From: Aphrocallistes beatrix
Lineage: Eukaryota; Porifera; Hexactinellida; Sceptrulophora; Aphrocallistidae
Direction: 5' to 3'
Assembly (NCBI GenBank): GCA_963281255.1
Contig: OY725496.1
Span: 3,100,001-3,164,000, forward strand
Length of the DNA stretch: 64,000 bases
Shown: positions 31,935-43,886 of the stretch, in pieces
How the letters are laid out: the number at the start of each line of letters is the position of its first letter
Numbering within the stretch: position 1 is the stretch's first letter
Made by a program: the position numbers and the translations under genes
Notes under the pieces: model-generated
What the model was told of the DNA's origin: nothing
What the model saw: only the letters and a program-made list of their open reading frames with translations
Databases searched by the model: none

Positions 31935-32340
31935 AAACAACTCAATGAACAATCTTATCAGCCTGAGCCACCATAGGTAATTCATTGCCATCATGTATAG
32001 TGGTCAAAATGGGTGTATGTGGCATAAAGTGGAACTGATTGATAATTACAAAAAGTTAGGAATGAATGATTAATTAGAAAAATTAACCTGTGACCAATTT
32101 GAGTGCGTATTATTCGAATCTGGAATCCGATTAGCTGTATCCTATACCGTTTAGAAGTAACCCTCTTCATGAATAGACCCATTTTAGTATTATTTGTTTG
32201 GGAAAGAATCAAGTGTTGAAATACTTTTGTCCGGTTGGTGTATGTTGAAACAAGTTGAACCTTCTTATTGATTACAAGTAATGTGGAAAAATATTTACGT
32301 AGCATTTTTTTCATTATTGAATTAAGTATCATATTAATTA
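31935..32340 (+). repeat. Dispersed repeat shared with the calpain intron
   Basis: CATAGGTAATTCATTGCCAT, ATGTGGCAT and TTGATAATTACAAAA(A)GTTAGGA recur in the same order at 58940-59560. No coding domain or ends recognised. Copies differ at many sites, so it is old. Confidence 0.65.
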
Positions 32341-32387
32341 ATTACATTTATTATACATATTTACGTTACATTATATATACATTACAA

Positions 32388-32484
32388 AAAATTTACCAGG
32401 GGTAGGCGGATAGGCTAAATCTTTCGAAGGGGTACGCGAGAGGGAAAAAAGGTTGGGAACCCCTGGTCTAACTGAATATAACTA
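32388..32484. mobile_element. hAT-type MITE remnant
   Basis: CAGGGGTAGGCGGATAGGCT at one end and GGTTGGGAACCCCTG at the other, the latter typical of hAT ends. It is short and without a clear 8 bp duplication. 32485-32849 holds nothing recognised. Confidence 0.5.
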
Positions 32485-32849
32485 TTCGGTTACAACCTTG
32501 AAAATCAGCAATTAAATCAGTAAGAAAGAAATCAATGTCTCGCATAACATCGTGCTGAATTGGTATTATATGTGCATGTGGATTCAACATTCAATTTGAA
32601 TCTGAAGAATGACCTTTCTCCACTACAGATAGTGTAGTAAATGCTCAAAATGGTCAGAATGTTAGGAAAGATCGAGCTCGCGTTTTTGTCAATTATGAGA
32701 TCATTCCAGTAATGCCACACTCAAATTTCAGGTTTTTCACTCCCCGATTTAAAAAGTTTTAGACTGAGTAAGATAACGATCTTCTGAGCGCTTGAGGGAG
32801 TCAATCACCAGGACCGGTGAGAGCAAAACACGGGCCCAGGATTGGGATT

Positions 32850-32968
32850 GTTTATCCGAATTGATTGAAGAATTGGCAAGTCGTAGAGATATGAAAATTG
32901 GCATGTAGGTGTCAAATGATGAATCTACGATTAAGTTCGAAGATCTAACCGAAATTTTCACACCTCGC
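32850..32968 (+). mobile_element. Family B head fragment
   Basis: TGTTTATCCGAATTGATTGA through CCGAAATTTTCACACCTC matches the first 120 bp of family B, then stops. Confidence 0.7.
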
Positions 32969-33207
32969 CAAGATTAGTGACAAATGGTGCTGACCAATGA
33001 AATTCGATTATTTTATAATACAATTACATTGGGATCTAAACAGCAGTTACTGGCATTTACAATACATAGAATCGAAGAGACTATTTGTGATTGAAATTCA
33101 TTGGTTCATGTGAGAATCAATCAATTATCAGGCTATTATGATGTGATTCACTCGATTCTATTTCATATATAAATGATTGAATACAGCTATTTTGAGTCTA
33201 TTATTTA

Positions 33208-33318
33208 CCCTACTTGGACTCGGAATGTTGAGGGGAAAGTGAAAGTGAATTGAAAGTGAAAATGAAAGTGGGAATTTTCTATTTATACTTTGTACCCCAA
33301 GTCCAAGTAGGGTTAATT
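33208..33318. mobile_element. Short MITE, ACCCTACTTGGACT ends
   Basis: ACCCTACTTGGACTCGG and, 80 bp on, the inverse CCAAGTCCAAGTAGGGT. The flanks are TTT(A) and TTAA. The inside is GAAAGTGAA-rich. Superfamily not assigned. Confidence 0.55.
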
Positions 33319-34215
33319 AATTAAACATAAAAGTTATTTATTAATGATCAAATTGATTTATTATAGTACATAACACAACCTCGATTGTTGTTAAGGTTAC
33401 TCGACTGAAGTTGTTTGAGTCGTTCAAATATAATAATCTTTATATTGTGAATTTTGTAGATTCAAATTGACATTACATTCTTGGATTAGTTAGCTTTATA
33501 TTAAGCAAATTCCATTATGAACTTAATTTACTTCTCCAGTTCTGAATTCATGATTAACCGTAGATAAATGGAGAATTTGAAAAGCAATCGAACATTTCTT
33601 GAATATCCCTAGACACGCAGTGTCCGCAAGCGAAGCGAGCATGTATTTTATTAAAACCTTAACATGGAGCATCAAAACTTAATTCTGTGAAAATTTAATA
33701 TAATTTGTATTTCAAGTATAATATTGTTTATAATACAAGTACAATAGACACTCAAATGGGATCATTCATGAATGCTAAATTATCCAAATTGTAAGAGATA
33801 CTAAGCTACTGATTTGGATGATTTCAAATCAATTACTCATTTCTAAGGCTAAAATAATACATGTGCGCGCCACATTCTGCAACTTGTGTCTTGCTTTAAC
33901 CAATCTACAGATGATAATAAGTGGCACATTGTGGTACTGCTCAATACTTTAATTCATCGGAACAATGAATTGATAATTTCGATGATTGATATCCATTTAG
34001 TCATTTGGCAGAATACGAATGTGAGATCAAAATATTTGAATATTTTGCAAGATCCGGGCCCGGGGTATTTTTCCCCCCCTGCCCCCCCCCCCCCTCTCGC
34101 CAGCCTTGTCTATCACTCACAATTTACAAGCTGTCTACACAAATCAGTCTCCAGCAGACTGCAAAAAATAACATACACTATCAATATACAAGTATAATCA
34201 AGTCAAACTTTTATT
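33319..34215. other. No gene; tail fragment and C-rich tract
   Basis: Contains a truncated family A/B tail at 33612-33641 (ACGCAGTGTCCGCAAGCGAA) and a C-rich stretch with a 13 C run near 34085. The latter's flanks (AAGGCTGGCGAGAGGGGG, inverse) recur near 54765, so it belongs to a dispersed repeat. No coding sequence recognised. Confidence 0.5.
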
Positions 34216-34519
34216 TTTCCTTACTATTAAAACTCGATTAATGTGTGTTTATAGTATATATATATATACAAGCCCGCTTCGCTTGCTTGCGCTGCGCGGC
34301 TGGCGGACACTTTGTGTCCGCCGGAGGTGCCCTTCGGGCGCCTGGGCTCACATTTATTAATTATAAGGGATATAACATCGCTAAATATGTCTGTCTTACT
34401 GTTAAAATCGATATCGCTCGAAATATCATCAAATTTGACAATTTTTAAATTGTTGATGTGTAATGATGACATCATAACAGAGTAATGAGTTATCATTTTT
34501 TGTTGATAGTTGCTTCACA
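34216..34519 (-). mobile_element. Family A repeat copy, inverted, at the truncated end of a gypsy element
   Basis: Head TCCTTACTATTAAAACTCGA and a TA run, then the inverted GC tail (ACAAGCCCGCTTCGC, GGCGGACACTTTGTGTCCGC) and part of the body. The gypsy gag sequence starts directly after it, so this insertion marks the lost 5' end of that element. Confidence 0.7.
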
Positions 34520-34525
34520 TGTGAG

Positions 34526-35171
34526 TTGCTAAAAGTAAGCCTGGACCCTCCGGTCAACGTCTATGAGAGGACATGGAAGTATTACGACATGCATTGGACT
34601 ACGGGTCAGTACGTGGACGATTTTTCGTCCGCATGTGGAAGGAGGCGAAGCTGTCCAGACACACCACCCGCCAAGCGTGTACAAACAGGATCTCCCAATT
34701 ACCTGAAAAGGTAGCGGCCTCAGCAAAACTTGGGTCGAGGCAAGAGATGGAGAAATACCGGATGAAGAGGCTAGAAAATTCATGGTGAAAATACGGACAC
34801 TATTGGTCGAAGGCAGATTTCCCATCGATTACGGTTGGCGCAGAGGACTCTCAGAGAAGATACAGACAATGGAAGACAAAGGCAGGGAAAAAAGAACGTC
34901 GACCGAAGACGTTCATGCTCCTTCTAACCGGAATGAAGTACAATTTATACGTTCACGTCGATGGGGACGGGGTGCCCTCCCACGAGGATCGCGTACGAGC
35001 ATGAGCAACTTCAACTGTTATTACTGCAACCGAACAGGACACGGCTGGAGGGAGTGTCCGGAAAGGATATGCAATAATTGTGGTAAGAAAGGACACGATC
35101 CTACAGATACTCAATGTCCGTTATCTTATAAAGGAACCGCAGTGCAACTGCACGAGATGTACGCCGGGTAA
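34526..35171 (+). pseudogene. Gag of the truncated gypsy element
   Basis: A helical capsid-like part (WKEAKLSRHTTRQACTNRIS; KVAASAKLGSRQEMEKYRMK) lies in one frame and the knuckle region in another, so there is at least one frameshift near 34785. Two zinc knuckles follow: CYYCNRTGHGWREC, a standard C-x2-C-x4-H-x4-C, and CNNCGKKGHDPTDTQC, where the last spacing is 6. It packages the element's RNA. The N-terminus is missing. Confidence 0.75.
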
Positions 35172-35182
35172 ATGAAAGCGAC

Positions 35183-35477
35183 ATGGAAGAGGGAATCAAC
35201 ATCATTTCGCCGGGATCGATCGGAGATCAGGAAAGTAGCGTTACGCTAGACATTAAGATAGAGAGGCATGAAAGAACTGCGCTTTTAGACACAGGAGCGA
35301 GGCCTTCTGTCATTGATATTGTTACACTGGAACAGCTAGGATTAGTAGAGAAGCTAGTAAGGTCACCAGATCAAGTATTCGGTTTGTGTAAGTCACCCGT
35401 AGACGTCAAAGGATACGTCGATGTTGAGATACAGATCGCTAATGGAGCTTCTGTAGTAGTAACACTCCTGGAAGTAT
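35183..35477 (+). pseudogene. Gypsy aspartic protease, N-terminal half
   Basis: Contains LLDTGARPSVIDIVT, the D-T-G active site of a retropepsin, followed by the flap region (VFGLCKSPVDVKGYVDVEIQI). It breaks off at VVVTLLEV where a 4.65 kb block is inserted. The second half (LLGREFLQELGRVTFDF) resumes at 40135. Confidence 0.75.
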
Positions 35478-36916
35478 TAATAATGTGTATAGAAAAATTG
35501 AACACATCATAATTATTTAGGAAATTCTGACCTTGAACCTTTCATATTCAGTCAAAACCCCCCATTTAGGGCCAAAAAGGAGATATATCTCTATCTCTGT
35601 AAATATAGCCTCAAATTCTTAGTTCTAAATTGCAAATTTTTATCACTATATATTCATGATTCATTAATAATAATAGCTCTACAAACTATGGAATGTTAAA
35701 TTTTAAATCCATAGTTATGTGATGACATTCCATTGTTCGAAAATCCTAACTTGAAAACTAAAAGTCGTAGACTCTTGTTCTAGCTTCCTATTATACTTTT
35801 TAGAACAGAGGTTCTTAACCTGGGGGGCGTCATGATCATTTCAGGGGGGCGTGGCATTTGATTCGTATTTAGCATTTTGATTTTTTCAAGTGTATAAATC
35901 ATTAAATTTTTGACATGGCTAGTACTTACATTTGATTCTTGGTGCTCGAATAATCATCCATAATGTGAATTTAGAATCTGATTTTAAAAGGGACAAATAA
36001 CCACCTCGTTATAACCCACTTGGTTATAATGAGACTTCAGTGTGCATGTATATATCCTATAGACAATTTATACCTCCCTAACCGGTATTTACAACCCTCC
36101 ACTAATTCAATAATACTTTACCCAATCAATTAATCAGTTACTCAATTAATCAAAATAATTAAAATACGTATGTACATTTAAAAAATAGATTTCAAAGTCA
36201 AGGGGGCATAATGATTTAATGGTTATAAAAGGGGGGCGTAAGGACAAAAAGGTTAAGAACCCCTGTTTTAGAAGCTTCTTTTCCATTATAAATGGATAGA
36301 TTTTATTTTGTAGTAGTAGTAATACGAATTATTATTCACAATTAGCTGAAATTATTCGGGATTAGGGACCTCTAAATATTTATATTTTTACATTAAAATT
36401 TACATATTCCAACCATATTTGGGGAAAAATATCACAGGTACACTGAAAATTTACAAATTTTCTTGAGGCCACCTAATCCTGAATACTTTTTGATAATTAT
36501 GAAAAAATAACTCATATTACAAATTCTACAAAGTAAAATCTATCAATTTATAGTGATTAAGGAGCTTTTAAAGTATATTAGAAAGTTAGAACAAGAATCT
36601 ACGGCTCTTAGTTTCCAAGTGTGGATTTTCGAACAATGCTAAGTCATTACATGATTCTGGATTTAAAACTTAACTTTTCATTATACGTATGTAAAGCAGT
36701 TATCATTATTGAATCATAAATATATAGTGATAAAAAGTATATTAGTAGTTGAGAGCTTGGAATTTGCGCTTATATTTACTGAGATTGAGAGATATCTCAT
36801 TTATGCACCCAAAATAGAGAGTTTTGATCGAATCTGGAAGGTGCAAGGCCAGAACTCCCGAAATAATTATTTATTAAAGTGTTCAAGTCTTTCCTTGCAC
36901 ATTATTAACAACAATT
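35478..36916. mobile_element. Fold-back element 3, inside the gypsy protease gene
   Basis: The left end TTAATAATGTGTATAGAAAA... is matched inversely by ...TTCCTTGCACATTATTAA near 36912. Arms of about 330 bp contain CTGACCTTGAACCT, CGAAAATCCTAACTTG and other paired phrases at roughly 80 percent identity. A hAT MITE is nested in the left part. A third, similar arm is at 38150-38600. Its ends differ from those of fold-backs 1 and 2. Confidence 0.75.
35806..36265. mobile_element. hAT-type MITE, 8 bp target duplication, nested
   Basis: 460 bp from CAGAGGTTCTTAACCTGGGG to AAGGTTAAGAACCCCTG, flanked by TTTTAGAA at 35798-35805 and 36266-36273. The CAGGGGTTCTTAACC end is classic for hAT Charlie-like elements. 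Confidence 0.9.
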
Positions 36917-36985
36917 GTAAAAGTAAATGATAATCGAGAATGTTTGTTTTTTACTAAGAGATGTTTGAGGAACTTAAATATTATC

Positions 36986-37430
36986 ATGCGAGCGCGCTTC
37001 GCTTACTTACCCTGGGCGGCAGGCAGACACAAAATATCAGCCAGAGGCGCCCTTTGGGCACCTAGGCACACATTGATTAATTATAAGGAAGATATCATCT
37101 CTAAAAAGTCTGTCTTACTGTTATAATCGATATCACTCATCATAAAATTTGTCAATTTTTCAATTTTGACGCATTATGATGACTCAAAACAGAGTGATAG
37201 TCTTCACTTTTTGATGAGAGTTGTACCATATTTGAGATATTTTAATATACACATTCTTTTAAAATTTTAGCCTTCTATCTGCAAAATGGCTGAGTTATAG
37301 TCGGAAAACCGAAATTTCTAATTATGAAAAATTGATAATGACGTCATAATTCCATGATGGGTCGACATTTTCGTCTGAGGTCAGAACTTAGTGGGCCATA
37401 GCGAAAAGACTACCACATGCCCAAAAGTCA
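36986..37430 (-). mobile_element. Family A repeat copy, inverted and diverged
   Basis: GCGAGCGCGCTTCGCTTACT begins a weakened tail, followed by the inverse body to CATGATGGGTCGACATTTTC. It interrupts a fragment of dispersed repeat C (GATGTTTGAGGAAC at 36960). Confidence 0.65.
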
Positions 37431-38149
37431 GCAGCCGTATTCACCAAGATCTTAAGGATACTGCCCGCGAAAAACCACATGATTTTGCTTACAGCATACG
37501 ATGAAAGTAGAGCTATAAGAGATGTTAAGCGTGGGCAGGTATCTCCGTCTATGAATACTTGCACTTTCCAAACCGTTTTTGATTCTCATTTCTAGTTTTT
37601 GAAATCCAGTGTCTCAAAGTCTGTTTTTTTCGTTTGTCGCTAGCACATCTTAATAGTAGAAATCCGGCCATTCAAAAATTATTTTAGGACATACCAAGGA
37701 AACAAATGCTTCTAAAATCGAATCATAGATGGACTATCATATTTGCCACCTCATAGGACCAAAAGAAAGGTAAAATGACAAAAACTGTAAATTTTATTGG
37801 TGTCTAAAAAAGAAGTACCAAAAAACGGCGAAAAACATCTGTTTTTTTGGTAAATCAGGAATAAAATCACCAAGTTATAAGATATCGAAAATCGAGTGGT
37901 CCTACGTTCATCACCTAATGATATGGAACAACTGTTGAAATTTTCATACCTCTATCTCAAACATATTTTGACCTAAAACTTTTTAAAGACGGTCAATTTT
38001 GAAATTTTAAAGTCCCGAGATATAGAGATTTTAAGTTTAATTGTTAAGAAGAATGTAAAATGAGTTATTAAAAATGAACAAAAGCATTCACAGGCATTTA
38101 TTCGCATTTATGCTGATGATTTAGGTATATTCGAAACAAATATTTAAGT
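37431..38149. other. Insert of unknown origin
   Basis: About 700 bp without coding sequence. AAGGATACTGCCCGCGAAAA near 37450 resembles the inverse of the end of repeat C, so this may be a diverged inverted copy of that family. Confidence 0.35.
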
Positions 38150-38600
38150 AAATAGCAAAAGTACCCTGAAAATCCACAAATTTCCTTGAGGGCCCTAACC
38201 CCGAATATTTTGAGATAATTTTGAATAATAATTCATATTCCTAGCACTACGAAGTATAATCCATCAGTTTAGAATGAATAAACAGCTTCCAAAAAATATA
38301 TTAGGAAGTTAGAATGAAGGTCTACGATTTTAGTTTCCAAGTTAGGATTTTCGAAAAATGCTACGTCATCATATGACAAAAATCTAAAACTTAAAAAGTA
38401 TATTAGGAAGTGAGAACTAAGAATTTGGGCTTATATTTACAGAGATAGAGAGATATCTCTTTTTAGACCCTAAATGGGGGTTTTTGACCGAATCTGGGAG
38501 GTCCAAGGCCAGAACTTTCAAAATAATTATCAAAAGTTCTCCAATTTTTCTGTACACATTATTAACAAATAACAATTGTATTCATTATTTAGCATAATAG
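38150..38600 (-). repeat. Partial copy of fold-back element 3
   Basis: Phrases such as AGAGATAGAGAGATATCTCT and GGGAGGTCCAAGGCCAGAAC match the arm at 36770-36870 and, inversely, 35530-35600. Only one arm is present. Confidence 0.65.
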
Positions 38601-38619
38601 CCACATTTGGATACATATT

Positions 38620-39335
38620 TCATGATTAGATTCGCCTTTTTCTGATATATTTAAAGTTCTCCATATAAGTTGTATTACAATCAAGTCAATGATAAGTCGA
38701 GAAATATTTATTTTTTCACAAAGGGATGTTTGAGGAACCTATATATTTTTGCATATATCCTTTCATTTAAGATTTAATATATTATATATCTTCAATAGTT
38801 TTTAAGATGTGACATCGGCCTCTTTCGGGACCATAGAGAGATATTATGCCCGAACTTTACGTATAATAAGCGATATCTCACGAACAAATGGTCCGATCCG
38901 AACAAATTTTTTTTTTGAAACGATCAGAATTTTATTACTGATCCAAAGATCCTAAATATCTGATATCAAATAGGCAATTTCCCAAGCATTATATAAATGA
39001 ACTCCCTAATAGCCGCTATTTTGATTGGATTTTATTTGGCCTTTCTTCTAAACCTTTGTGTTGTATAATCTCCAAAGGGGCCAAAACAATGTTATCCCAT
39101 ATCATTAAAAAAATATCAAATAAGTTAAAAACTAATTGATGAATGCGTCAAAAGCCAATAATTTTTCAATTTTTAGTGACGCTAAACTTTAGGTGTTTAA
39201 CTCATAAAAATCAAAATAAATACCGTCCAACTAGTACTATCAGATGGTAGACCGCTCAGTAATACAATGGAATTAACAATAAAAAATGTTGCCGTTTTTT
39301 TTTTACGTCCGGCAAAGTTTTTCGAGGGCGGTATC
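38620..39335 (+). repeat. Dispersed repeat C, copy 2
   Basis: Collinear with 29000-29706, sharing TTTCATTTAAGATT, TCTTCAAT(T/A)GTTTTTAAG, CAACTAGTAC-type phrases and the end GAGGGCGGTATCCTTAA. Overall identity is moderate. Confidence 0.65.
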
Positions 39336-39358
39336 CTTAAACAGTCAAGAACCCACTA

Positions 39359-40132
39359 CAGGGTGGCGAATAAGTTCTGCCACAAGCTTCATTAGGTATA
39401 AAATTTCTTATACTCAAACAATCTTAGTTATTATGGTCTTTAGAGATTGTAATTCAAATATTCTCAATGATTTTAAAAGATTTTTCGAGTCTAAGACCTA
39501 GAACTGTGTTTTGTGTGGTGAGTTTTGTGGAGAAAATATGTGTCCTGGCACGCAGCGAAAATCGAGAATCAGGGCCCAATGCTTTTCAAATTATTTTTCT
39601 AGAGTCTTCAAATTCTAGGACAAATTCGCTCTCACATTTCCCTCGAACACTCTAAATTTGTAGAAATATAGGATGTTTAGATCAGTATATATTGAGAACC
39701 ATTTGGATCAGATTTTTTGATGATGTGAAAAAAAGTGACATTTTGGGTGATTTTGCAAAATGTACCTAATTTGAACTCGTGAAATAATAACTTTATCTTG
39801 TTTCTGATAGTGAATTCAATGGATTTGTGAAATATTTCCAAGGTGAATGAAAGGTATCTGGTGCTAAATCGTCATAGCACATCGATTATAGAGATATTTT
39901 TTTACAGAATCAGTGGCCCTGATTCTCGATTTTCGCTGCGTGCCAGGACACATATTTTCTCCACAAAACTCACCATACAAAACACAATTCTAGGTCTTAG
40001 ACTTGAAAAATCTTTTAAAATCATTGAGAATATTTGAATTACAATCTCTAAAGACCTTAATAACTAAGACTGTTTGAGTATAAGAAATTTTATACCTAAT
40101 GAAGCTTGTGGTAGAACTTATTCCCCACCCTG
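39359..40132. mobile_element. Fold-back MITE, TA target site
   Basis: 774 bp with ends CAGGGTGGCGAATAAGTTCT and the inverse AGAACTTATTCCCCACCCTG, flanked by TA. Arms of about 270 bp include GAAAATCGAGAATCAGGGCC and its inverse. Mariner-like ends. It is the last insert before the protease gene resumes. Confidence 0.85.
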
Positions 40133-40134
40133 TA

Positions 40135-41319
40135 TATTGTTAGGGCGTGAATTTCTGCAAGAACTCGGAAGGGTAACCTTTGATTTTGCTCAGGGATGTA
40201 TAGGACTTGGTACCTTGCGGATACCTATCAAAAACTCCATGATAGTCCATGATACGACCAGAGCGGACTCTGAAAGACAAGCATTACATAGGTACTGGTG
40301 ATAACTCACCGGTGAAGTGCCGCCCTAGAAGATTTCCATCTAACTGGGAGCGGGAGATAGAAAGGCAGGTATCGGAGATGATGGAAAAGTTAAACGGTAT
40401 ATGTAGAGAATCGAATTCACCTTGGGCTAGTAATGTCGTTCTAGTACGAAAACTTTTTGTTTTGCCAAAAATTGAAGTGGGGGGCGCTTCCTTCCCGTAA
40501 AAAAGTTATATGTTTTTTCGTGAAACTTTAATCCCCTGATGGTACAGAAATGGTGATAATAAGAAAGAGAAAAAGAATATGGTTAGTTTAAAATGGCAAC
40601 AATTGATTTGAATTTGTTATGCTACGTAATACATTCTAAGGCTAAAATTAAAATGGTAGTCAGCATGAGATAAGGAGCGCCCCCAAAACACCACTGGTGA
40701 TGGCTCGATGCGATTCGCCATTGACTATAGAGGTCTAAACAACATTACAAAAAAGGACGCCTACAGCCCGCCGAATCCACAACACATTCTAGATAAGCTT
40801 AATGGGGCTCAGTTCTTCACCTCCCTAGATGTGACGAGCGCCTATTGGTGCGTTCCAGTGCACGAAGCCAACATTTAAAAGACCTCCTTTTACACCCCTC
40901 GTGGGCAACATGAAATGTTAGTCATGCCTTTCGGCCTGTGCAACAACCAGGCAACCTATCAACGTTTCATGGATCGCACGCTCACGGGTCTATATTTTAT
41001 GGAATCATTTGTGGATGACTGTCTTATATTCTCCAAAACATTTCAGGAGCACTTGGGACATGTCAAGGCAGTGTTACAGAGGTTGAGAGACGCTAGAATT
41101 CAACTCCGCTCAGAGAAGTGTCATTTTGCGTATGCCGAGGTAGACTTCCTGGGACACCATATAACTCCTGAGGGAAGGATACCGGGGAGATCATCAGTCG
41201 AGTTACTACTACACTTCCCACGTCCGAATTCCGTAAAGGAGCTTCAAAGCTTTCTGGGCAGTGTCAACTTCTACCGGGCATACATTCCACGGATTGCTCA
41301 GATTGCACATCCACTCTAT
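40135..41319 (+). pseudogene. Gypsy protease end and reverse transcriptase
   Basis: The second half of the protease (LLGREFLQELGRVTFDF) is followed by the RT: RRFPSNWEREIERQVSEMME, SPWASNVVLVRK, then MRFAIDYRGLNNITKKDA, FTSLDVTSAYWCV, MPFGLCNNQATYQRFMD and the catalytic FVDD box (SFVDDCLIFS). An insert of about 245 bp at 40450-40695 with GGGGGCGCT ends splits the fingers region. A TAA stop lies in the NI/KTSF segment near 40875, and a frame change precedes MIRPERT. RT copies the element RNA into DNA; this copy cannot. Confidence 0.8.
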
Positions 41320-41715
41320 GGGAACGCTGAATCTGTCCTACGCCTGAGTTCGGAATCTGTCCTACGACTATTTCGAGTTCGGAATCTGTCCTACGACTAT
41401 TTCGAGTTCGGAATCTGTCCTACGCCTGAGTTCGGAATCTGTCCTACGATTATTCCGAGTTTTCCAGTGGGTTTTGTGGGTTTTTCTGTGGGTTTATGTG
41501 GGTTTTTCTTTGGGTTTTTGGTTTTTTTTCTGTGGGTTTTTGTGGGTTTTTGTGGGTATTTCCACTGATATCCTGTGGGGATGGGTTTTGAAATTCTATT
41601 CCCACGGCAACCCTGACAGATTCCGAACTCGAAATAGTCGTAGAACAGATTCCGAACAGTTTGGTCGTAGGACAGATTCCGGAAATATCGTTGTACAGAA
41701 TCAGGCGACTCCACT
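41320..41715. repeat. Minisatellite-like palindromic insert in the RT/RNase H linker
   Basis: GAGTTCGGAATCTGTCCTAC recurs five times at the left and appears inversely (GTAGGACAGATTCCG, GTAGAACAGATTCCGAAC) at the right. In between is a T/G tract built on GTGGGTTTT. It splits HPLYG from PLYEL in the polyprotein. Related phrases (AATGTCCTAC) occur near 54970. Confidence 0.75.
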
Positions 41716-42290
41716 CTATGAATTAACTCAAAAGAGTCAGTCATGAAAATGGGACGCGGATTGTGAAGCTTCCCTTTCAGGAACTAAGAGAGAGGTTGGT
41801 TAATCAACCCGTGAGGTTGGCATTCCCGAAAGGGGACAAGAGCTATATGTGGAGGCCGACGCAAGTAGTAAGGGAATAGCTGCAGTTTTATCACAGAAAG
41901 ATGAGTATACAGGAGGCTTACAACCAATTAGCTACTTTTCGTCAGGCCTTATTGAATCCCAAAGGCACTATTCCGCTTCACAATTGGAGGCCTGGGCATT
42001 GGTTGCTGCTTCCAGGAAGTGGGATCTATACCTGAAAGCTGCGCCAAGAGTCAACTTAATTACGGACCATTGTCCACTTCAATGGTTGAGGGGGCAGAGA
42101 GACCCTCGTCATCACTTTTCACGTTGGCTCATGGAACTGGAGACCATACCCTACACCATAGCCATCCGGCCGGGATCCTCGAACCACGTCCCTGACTACC
42201 TTAGTCGAATACCGGGTCTAACGGTAGATCAGAGGATAAACGAAGAGAGTCATTTTGAAGACAGGATTTTCAGATAGAAGACCGTGAGGT
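41716..42290 (+). pseudogene. Gypsy RNase H domain
   Basis: VEADASSKGIAAVLSQKDE has the first acidic residue, LEAWALVAASRKWDLYL follows, and LITDHCPLQWL carries the TDH Asp. The HVPDYLSRIPG tail of gypsy RNase H closes it. It degrades the RNA strand in hybrids. The reading frame between 41750 and 41849 is shifted. Confidence 0.8.
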
Positions 42291-43886
42291 AAGGGAAAAC
42301 AGTGATACAATGGAACCACTTGAAGCCGCAGATACAAAGGAAATCATTGATAATCAGACTTCGTGGATTGAGCTAATTGCTGGAGAGCAACACAATGATA
42401 TGGTTATTGCCGACGCAAAGGGCCAACTTGTCCTGACAGAAAAGTCCAGACAGGACAGCTTAAAAACGTTTCGGACAACTTGAGACGGGTCGACGGTGTG
42501 CTTCACTTCGACAATCGTGTGGTAGTACCTACGAAGCTCAGAAGAGAAGCAATACAAAGGACACACCGGACATCACATTTCGCCAGGCGCGTACGTTAGA
42601 GCAAGTAAGAAGAAACTATTTCTGGGCGAGGATGACACGGGACATTAAACAATTCGGTAGGAATTGCCTAGTATGCCAGAAATCGGAAGCGAAACCCTTC
42701 CCTGCCCAGCTTATGGAATTATTTAAGGACGAGGGCTGGCTGCCAGGCGATGCAGGAGCTATGGATGTGGCCACATTGCCCTGGGGAGATGGAAAATTTC
42801 GCTACTTCGTTTTAATGGCTGTTCTTTTCTCCCACTATATTGAGCTGACTCTACTAGAAGACCAGACCGCTGAATCAATCGTTCGCGAATTTAAAAGGTC
42901 CTGGATTTATTTGGGTTACGGTGTACCAAAAGTACTGCTGACAGACCAGGGACAGAACGTAGACGGACAGAAGGTTTGCGAGATGCGTGGAGAGTTGGGA
43001 ATCGAAAAGAGACATACCACCGCGTATCATCCCCAAGCAGATGGGATGGCTGAACGGGGTATCGGTGCCGTAAAACAAACCATACGCTGCATAGTACTAG
43101 ACAGGAAAATGGAACAAGCATCATGGCCAACCTTGCTCCCCGAGGTTAGCTTCCTTTTAAATAGCGTGAGCAACGCTTCAACAAAACTGTCACCTCACTT
43201 ACTAACCTACGGAAGGGAACTAAGAACCCCGAAATACCTCATTCCTTCGGACGGACCAAAGGTAACGGAGACATTCGAAGACTACGGCAAGAAGCTCAAA
43301 GAGACAGAAGAAGCCCTTTCCATGCTCGCCAGGAGCAACAGAGAACGGAGTTCCTCTTCTTCTAAAACCCAATATGACGTAAACAAAAGGGACGGATGTT
43401 CAGAGCAGGAGATAGAGTATTGCTGAGAAGGGAAGTGAGAGGGTCGCTGGATTGCAAGTACGAAGGTCCGTTTACTATATTTCGCAGGGTCGGTGAGAAC
43501 GCGATGATTAGCCTCCCGGGAAGGGACAAATGGGTACACCTCAACGGCTCAACCGATGCAAATTCTATGACAGGAGTCAGCTGGTCTCGCCCACTTGGGG
43601 TCTGCTAACGAAAGGTATCAGTGGTGAAGCAAAAGAGACATATTGCAACGAGGACTATGTTACACAAGAACAAGATGGTGGAACAAGTACAAGTGAACTA
43701 CCCTTTGAAGCGAAAACGGACCCGCAACAGGAGTCCATCGTGGATAAATTCAGCCTGAACCACGCTACCCGCGGAGGAATCGTCAGGCTCCGCAATGGCT
43801 AGGAGAGTTTGTTTCTGACTATGACATGGCTGGAACACGAGGTGTCAAGAAACCCTAGGAGAAGACAGCTAAAGAAAGGGGGGCGA
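42291..43886 (+). pseudogene. Gypsy integrase and 3' end
   Basis: The zinc finger half CLVCQKSE is followed by a DDE core: Asp in AMDVATLPW, Asp in LTDQGQNVDG and Glu in GMAERGIGAVKQ. Then NASTKLSPHLLTYGREL and a GPY/F module (DCKYEGPFTIFRRV) in another frame from 43396. A 90-codon tail (43530-43802) lies in yet another frame; the GPY/F module and tail repeat inversely at 9230-9643. The tract AAAGAAAGGGGGGCGA at 43871-43886 is the polypurine primer next to the LTR. Several frame changes make it non-functional. The H2C2 histidines around 42560 are not clearly seen. Confidence 0.8.

Noticed and set aside
34005..34241. Proline-rich frame around 34050-34110
   Set aside because: Produced by the C homopolymer of a dispersed repeat.
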